Part shown: piece by piece, positions 60,348-64,000 of the stretch
Layout: every line of letters begins with the position of its first letter
Numbering within the stretch: position 1 is the stretch's first letter
Assembly (NCBI GenBank): GCA_964578345.1
Contig: CAZOCP010000001.1
Location: forward strand, 48,622-112,621
Length of the DNA: 64,000 nucleotides
Source of the DNA: VGKP01 sp964578345
GTDB taxonomy: Archaea > Nanobdellota > Nanobdellia > Pacearchaeales > GW2011-AR1
Direction: 5' to 3'
The notes under the pieces: model-generated
Database searches by the model: none
What the model saw: the letters and a program-made list of their open reading frames with translations, nothing else
Told to the model about the DNA's origin: nothing
Translations under genes and position numbers: made by a program

Positions 60348-60941
60348 TCATTCATATATTTCAATAATCTTGGCATTTACTTTGTAATGCTTTATTATGT
60401 CCAATAAATCATCTCTATACTCTATAGGCACCATAACACTGCTCTTTCCTACTTTTCTACCCTCTCTCTTCTCCAAAAAACCACTATATCTCTTATCACC
60501 AATTTTAAAACCATACAATTTATTTAAGAATGCCCCCCTATTCTTGCCTATTTTATCCCAAAAAATAATGGCATATTTTCTCTCTCCCTTTCCACCATAA
60601 ACATATTTACCATATAAAATAATACCGCTACTTTCAATACTTTTTTTCAAATCCTTCCATTCATCTAGTTTGCCAATAATTAGATTTATTTTATTGTCAA
60701 ATCCCCTACCCCTAAAAATCAAGCCTTCACGACTCTTATAAAAATCATTAAGAATCTTTCCAACACGCTTTTCAAACTTTTTATCTTTTCTTTTAACCTC
60801 GATAAAAATATCAACATCGCTATCTTTTACAGCATCTCCGCGAGCAACGCTTCCAAATAAGATAATTTTATCTAAATCAGAAGTATCCTTCAAATCTTTT
60901 AACAAATACGAAACAAAATAGCTTGCATATACTCTAAGCAT
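60348..60941 (-). CDS. MNT-type nucleotidyltransferase (HEPN partner)
   Basis: 197 aa from ATG 60941. ILFGSVARGDAVKDSDVDIF carries the GSxxRGD and the SDxD metal pair of minimal nucleotidyltransferases. C-terminal extension (about 110-197) with YAIIFWDKIGKNRGAFLNKL and VMVPIEYRDDLLDIIKHYKV is longer than in minimal MNT proteins and may be a separate domain. It overlaps the HEPN gene by 8 bp. MNT proteins act as antitoxins by AMPylating HEPN partners. Confidence 0.82.
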   Translation of the reverse strand: MLRVYASYFVSYLLKDLKDTSDLDKIILFGSVARGDAVKDSDVDIFIEVKRKDKKFEKRVGKILNDFYKSREGLIFRGRGFDNKINLIIGKLDEWKDLKKSIESSGIILYGKYVYGGKGERKYAIIFWDKIGKNRGAFLNKLYGFKIGDKRYSGFLEKREGRKVGKSSVMVPIEYRDDLLDIIKHYKVNAKIIEIYE

Positions 60942-61341
60942 TTTCAACACTCCTTCTTAATTCAAAAAATAAATCAATATAGGCTCTTAATTCCTCTTCA
61001 GAAATTTCTTTACCATAGACAAAATTGTTTCTGCTGCTCTCAATTTTATAAGCAATCTCCAATATATCATCAAAATTCTTAAGTTCTTCAATTGAACAAG
61101 TTATATATTTGGAAATCACTTTCTTTACATTTTCCTTACTTCTTTTCAGCCATCTATGGTCTATTTTACTTCCCAGCTTAAACACGTTCGATTTTTTCAA
61201 ATAAATTTCAATAAGTGCAATAGCTCCAAAAGAGATAAAAAAGCCTATTCTTTTCTGATGTGCTACTAAACCTCTAGGATCGTTCAGTGCATTATTTATT
61301 TCATCCAAAACTTCTTCTAAATCTTTATTCGAGACATTCAT
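60934..61341 (-). CDS. HEPN-domain protein with altered Rx4H motif
   Basis: 135 aa, four-helix type. IGFFISFGAIALIEIYLKKS is helix 2-like, and the motif region reads SSRNNFVYGKEISEEELRAY. Canonical HEPN toxins have R-x4-6-H-x-Y (often RNxxVHxY); here Tyr is in the His position and Lys in the Tyr position (TAT codon read directly). The RNase activity and the AMPylation target may therefore be missing. Coupled with the MNT gene. Confidence 0.8.
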   Translation of the reverse strand: MNVSNKDLEEVLDEINNALNDPRGLVAHQKRIGFFISFGAIALIEIYLKKSNVFKLGSKIDHRWLKRSKENVKKVISKYITCSIEELKNFDDILEIAYKIESSRNNFVYGKEISEEELRAYIDLFFELRRSVENA

Positions 61342-61421
61342 CTTAAATAAATTAAGACATATGACTTTATAAAAGTTTCTATAATTAAGACAACCATCTT
61401 AATATAACTAAGACACATGAC

Positions 61422-62030
61422 TTAATGATTTTCGTACAACTCATTAACCTTTCTCCAATTCACAATATTCCAAAAAGCGGCGGCATATTCAGCTCTCCTA
61501 TTTTGGTACTTTAAATAAAAAGCATGCTCCCAAACATCTAAACCTAAAATAGGAGTTTTTCCGTCCATTAAAGGAGAATCCTGGTTTGCCGTGCTGTATA
61601 TTTCCAGCTTACCGTTATGCATGACAAGCCACGCCCATCCGCTGCCAAACCTTCCCATAGCAGCATTAGAAAACTGCTCCTTGAATTTGACAAAGTCTCC
61701 AAATTCTTTGACAATTATCTCAGCAATTTCCACATTAAACTCTCTATCCTTCACATTAGGAGTTAATATTTCCCAGAATAAACTATGGTTTACATGCCCT
61801 CCACCATGATTTCTTACAACATTCCTTATGTCTTCAGGAACACTATTTAAATCTCTTAATAGCTCCTCAACTTTCTTTTTCGAAAGCTCTGGATGCTTCT
61901 CCAAAGCTTTATTTAAATTATCAACATATGCCTGATGATGCTTAGTATAATGAATCTCCATTGTTTTCGCATCAATCCATGGTTCTAAAGCACTATAAGA
62001 ATATTTCAGCTTAGGTAATTTTTCAGCCAT
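61422..62030 (-). CDS. sod: Superoxide dismutase (Fe/Mn type)
   Basis: 202 aa. Metal ligands visible: HYTKHHQAYV (first His), GGGHVNHSLFWEIL (second His), and DVWEHAFYLKYQNRRAEYAA (Asp and His). MGRFGSGWAWLVM is the Gly-rich core. Fe versus Mn cannot be fixed by eye. Detoxifies superoxide, suggesting exposure to oxygen. Stand-alone gene. Confidence 0.95.
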   Translation of the reverse strand: MAEKLPKLKYSYSALEPWIDAKTMEIHYTKHHQAYVDNLNKALEKHPELSKKKVEELLRDLNSVPEDIRNVVRNHGGGHVNHSLFWEILTPNVKDREFNVEIAEIIVKEFGDFVKFKEQFSNAAMGRFGSGWAWLVMHNGKLEIYSTANQDSPLMDGKTPILGLDVWEHAFYLKYQNRRAEYAAAFWNIVNWRKVNELYENH

Positions 62031-62086
62031 TAGATATTAATTAATAACCCGATTATAAATCTTTCTTTTTCACTATTAATTATCTA

Positions 62087-63532
62087 TCATCCAAGTCCAA
62101 TATATACATGTTTTAGGTAAGTATATTCCTCTAAAGAATGTATGCTTAAATCTCTTCCATGCCCTGTTGCTTTTAATCCTCCATGAGGCATTTCAGACAC
62201 AAGAGGCAGATGATCATTAATCCAGACTTCTCCAAAACGTAAGGCGCTCGAGATGCGAAATGCTCGTTCCACTCTTTCAGTCCAAATACTTGAAGCCAGC
62301 CCATAGGCCACATCATTGGCCTTATGAATAACTTCTTCTTCAGAACTAAATTTACTAAGTGCTATGATCGGTCCAAAAATCTCTTTCTGGCAGAAATTGC
62401 TTTGTTGCTCAAAATCTCTTACAATTGTAACAGGATAAAAGAATCCTTTCCTCGGGACTTCCGATTGATAGATTACTTTTTCATTTTTTCCTAAACTTTT
62501 AATGAATCCTGCCACTTTCTCTCGTTGTTTAGCCGAGACTAAAGGACCAAGGGCGGTTCCTGGTCTGCTCGGATCCCCCAAAACTACTTCTTCTGCAATC
62601 TTTTTCACCATACTTATAAATTTCTCATAAATAACATCCTGAATATAAATGCGCGCAGCAGCAGTACAGTCTTGCCCCCCGTTAATAATAGAAGCATCAA
62701 CAGCATATTTCGCAGCCATTTCAAGATTAGCATCAGCAAACACAATAAAGGGAGCTTTTCCTCCCAGTTCCAAATGCACTTTTTTCAAAGTTTCAGCAGC
62801 CATTTTCATAATCTCTTTCCCAGTTTCAATATTTCCCGTAATAGCAATACAATCAATTCCAGGATGAGATGCAAGCATTCTTCCTGCTTTTTCTCCAGAG
62901 CCCATAATAACATTAATTACGCCCGGAGGAAATCCTGCCTTCTCTGTCAAACTAGCTAGTTCCATAGTTGTTAAGGGGGTAAGTGAAGATGGTTTGAGAA
63001 TAATCGTATTTCCCACACTAACAGCAGCCATTTTCCAGCAAGCCATCATAAAAGGATAGTTCCAAGGGGTAATTGCGGCAATTACTCCTAAAGGCTCTCT
63101 CTTTAAGATAGAAGTGCCCATTGCCTTATGCTTCTTGTGGTAGTGCGTATCAATATAATTGCCTGCAGCAGTTGTCTGCATTGTTCTACACGCCCCGGCA
63201 AAAAATCTCAGATTATCAATACTAAATTCAATATCCAATGCTGCCAATGCTAAGGTCTTGCCTTGATTTTGAGACTCTATCTCAACAAGACGTTTTTTTT
63301 CTTTATCAATTAAGTCAGCAAGCTTCAAAAATAACAAGCTTCTTTCAGATGGAGTGGTGTTCTTCCATCGTTGAAATGTCTTTCTTGCAGAATAAACAGC
63401 AGCATCAACATCTTTCTGGTCTGAATCAGTTATCTGGGTAATTTTTTTCTCGCTAAACGGATTTATTACATCCAATTTCCTGATAGAATGTGAAATGAAC
63501 TTGCCGTCGATATAATTTTGCAGTTTTTTCAT
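62087..63532 (-). CDS. NAD(P)-dependent aldehyde dehydrogenase
   Basis: 481 aa. Catalytic Glu in HLELGGKAPFIVFADANL, catalytic Cys in NGGQDCTAAARIYI, NAD site ITPWNYPFMMACWKMA and GSGEKAGRMLASHPGIDCIA, ALGPLVSAKQREKVAGFI, and C-terminal PHGGLKATGHGRDLS. The GQDCTAA form resembles gamma-aminobutyraldehyde/betaine-type enzymes; substrate uncertain. Followed downstream by sod; glutaredoxin-like gene is 1 bp upstream. Confidence 0.93.
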   Translation of the reverse strand: MKKLQNYIDGKFISHSIRKLDVINPFSEKKITQITDSDQKDVDAAVYSARKTFQRWKNTTPSERSLLFLKLADLIDKEKKRLVEIESQNQGKTLALAALDIEFSIDNLRFFAGACRTMQTTAAGNYIDTHYHKKHKAMGTSILKREPLGVIAAITPWNYPFMMACWKMAAVSVGNTIILKPSSLTPLTTMELASLTEKAGFPPGVINVIMGSGEKAGRMLASHPGIDCIAITGNIETGKEIMKMAAETLKKVHLELGGKAPFIVFADANLEMAAKYAVDASIINGGQDCTAAARIYIQDVIYEKFISMVKKIAEEVVLGDPSRPGTALGPLVSAKQREKVAGFIKSLGKNEKVIYQSEVPRKGFFYPVTIVRDFEQQSNFCQKEIFGPIIALSKFSSEEEVIHKANDVAYGLASSIWTERVERAFRISSALRFGEVWINDHLPLVSEMPHGGLKATGHGRDLSIHSLEEYTYLKHVYIGLG

Positions 63533-63533
63533 T

Positions 63534-63767
63534 TTATTTTTTCTTGATAAAGCTCTCCAATTTTATTTTATCAAATCCAATCACAATCTGCCCGTTTACA
63601 TCAATTACAGGAACACCCTGTTGACCGGTTTTACGGATCATTTCCTGAGCAGCTTTTAAATTAGCCCCGACATCAATATCTTTAAATTTTATTTTATGTT
63701 CTCTAAAAAATTCACGAACTTTTTGACACCATATACAAGTTTTTGTTGAGTACAGCTTTATCGCCAT
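63534..63767 (-). CDS. Glutaredoxin-like protein
   Basis: 77 aa from ATG 63767 (MAIKLYSTKTCIWCQKVREF); a TATA box ATATAATATA lies 25 bp upstream, favouring this start over ATG 63782. CxxC motif CIWC, cis-Pro segment GQQGVPVIDVNGQIVIGFD. NrdH/glutaredoxin class. Coupled to aldehyde dehydrogenase (1-bp gap). Confidence 0.85.
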   Translation of the reverse strand: MAIKLYSTKTCIWCQKVREFFREHKIKFKDIDVGANLKAAQEMIRKTGQQGVPVIDVNGQIVIGFDKIKLESFIKKK

Positions 63768-63921
63768 TTTAATCTCTCTCATAAACCCTTATATTATATA
63801 AATCTTCCTCTTTCCGACGATAAAATATTCTGAAAGTTCGTTTAATTAGTAAACTATCCTACAGTATGTGACTAAAAGAAGTTTTGAGTAACGAAGTGGA
63901 GCAAAACCCGGAGTATTTTAA

Positions 63922-64000
63922 TTAAAGTTTCTTTTGCATAACAATAATATCTTCTAGCAATTTTGGATTTACAACCTCTCGTAATCTCTCAACAGCTTCA
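63922..64000 (-). CDS. Partial gene, C-terminal end only
   Basis: Minus strand at the right edge reads EAVERLREVVNPKLLEDIIV then MQKKL and TAA (63922-63924). Too short to assign. The gap 63783-63921 contains GTTTA-attag-TAAAC and a GTTTTG/CAAAAC pair but no other gene. Confidence 0.45.
   Translation of the reverse strand, partial: EAVERLREVVNPKLLEDIIVMQKKL

Overview
The window is AT-rich archaeal DNA. Markers are an Orc1/Cdc6 initiator with both subunits of DNA polymerase D, an Lhr-type helicase, Mre11-Rad50, an archaeal proteasome beta subunit beside FttA/aCPSF1, a class I CCA-adding enzyme, an archaeal 7S (SRP) RNA, an intron-containing tRNA-Thr, type IV pilin-like proteins and TATA boxes about 25 nt ahead of leaderless starts. 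Several small membrane and secreted proteins with TGNVIG/TGGAIS-like segments, together with the gene families seen, suggest a DPANN-type archaeon (Pacearchaeota/Woesearchaeota-like). That placement is inference, not a computed phylogeny.

Layout. 1-5600: replication locus (DP2 partial, DP1, orc1/cdc6) behind a repeat-filled AT-rich region that is a strong oriC candidate. 5600-9730: PRC-barrel protein, an unknown protein, and an Lhr helicase with its usual phosphoesterase partner. 9980-14004: small winged-helix and coiled-coil regulators, tiny membrane proteins and a possible small RNA. 14280-18830: an accessory island made of two modules, each bounded by long interrupted inverted repeats with the same architecture but different stem sequences, and each preceded by a branched palindromic element (CTAATC...GATTA type). 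The modules carry unrecognised proteins and winged-helix regulators; no recombinase is visible. 18847-20201: small HTH genes and toxin-antitoxin remnants. 20278-24322: secreted DUF5667-like protein split by an artificial-looking N gap, a pilin-like protein, an M64-like peptidase and a small protein.

24424-31290: PadR regulator, DUF1761, a three-gene membrane thiol-redox operon whose CcdA is circularly permuted, tRNA-Thr, argS flanked by copies of a structured repeat, and the 7S RNA. 31320-42990: pilin-like pair, mre11-rad50, psmB-fttA, a presenilin-type protease, a TrmB regulator, CCA-adding enzyme, and the Zn-ribbon/DUF2073/GTPase cluster. 42993-55528: a pilus or secretion locus with large PKD surface proteins, pilins, two membrane platform proteins and the secretion ATPase, plus an inward gene resembling Arm/Rmt-type 16S rRNA methyltransferases. 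55570-64000: thioredoxin reductase, two saccharopine-dehydrogenase-like paralogues, a low-molecular-weight phosphatase, a HEPN-MNT pair with an altered HEPN motif, superoxide dismutase, aldehyde dehydrogenase and a glutaredoxin-like protein.

Functional links: DP1/DP2/Orc1 and the adjacent origin form the replication core. CcdA, two anchored thioredoxins, thioredoxin reductase and the glutaredoxin form a disulfide/thiol network. The 42.9-55.5 kb locus would assemble surface filaments. The 14-19 kb island and the structured repeats around argS are the least explained parts.
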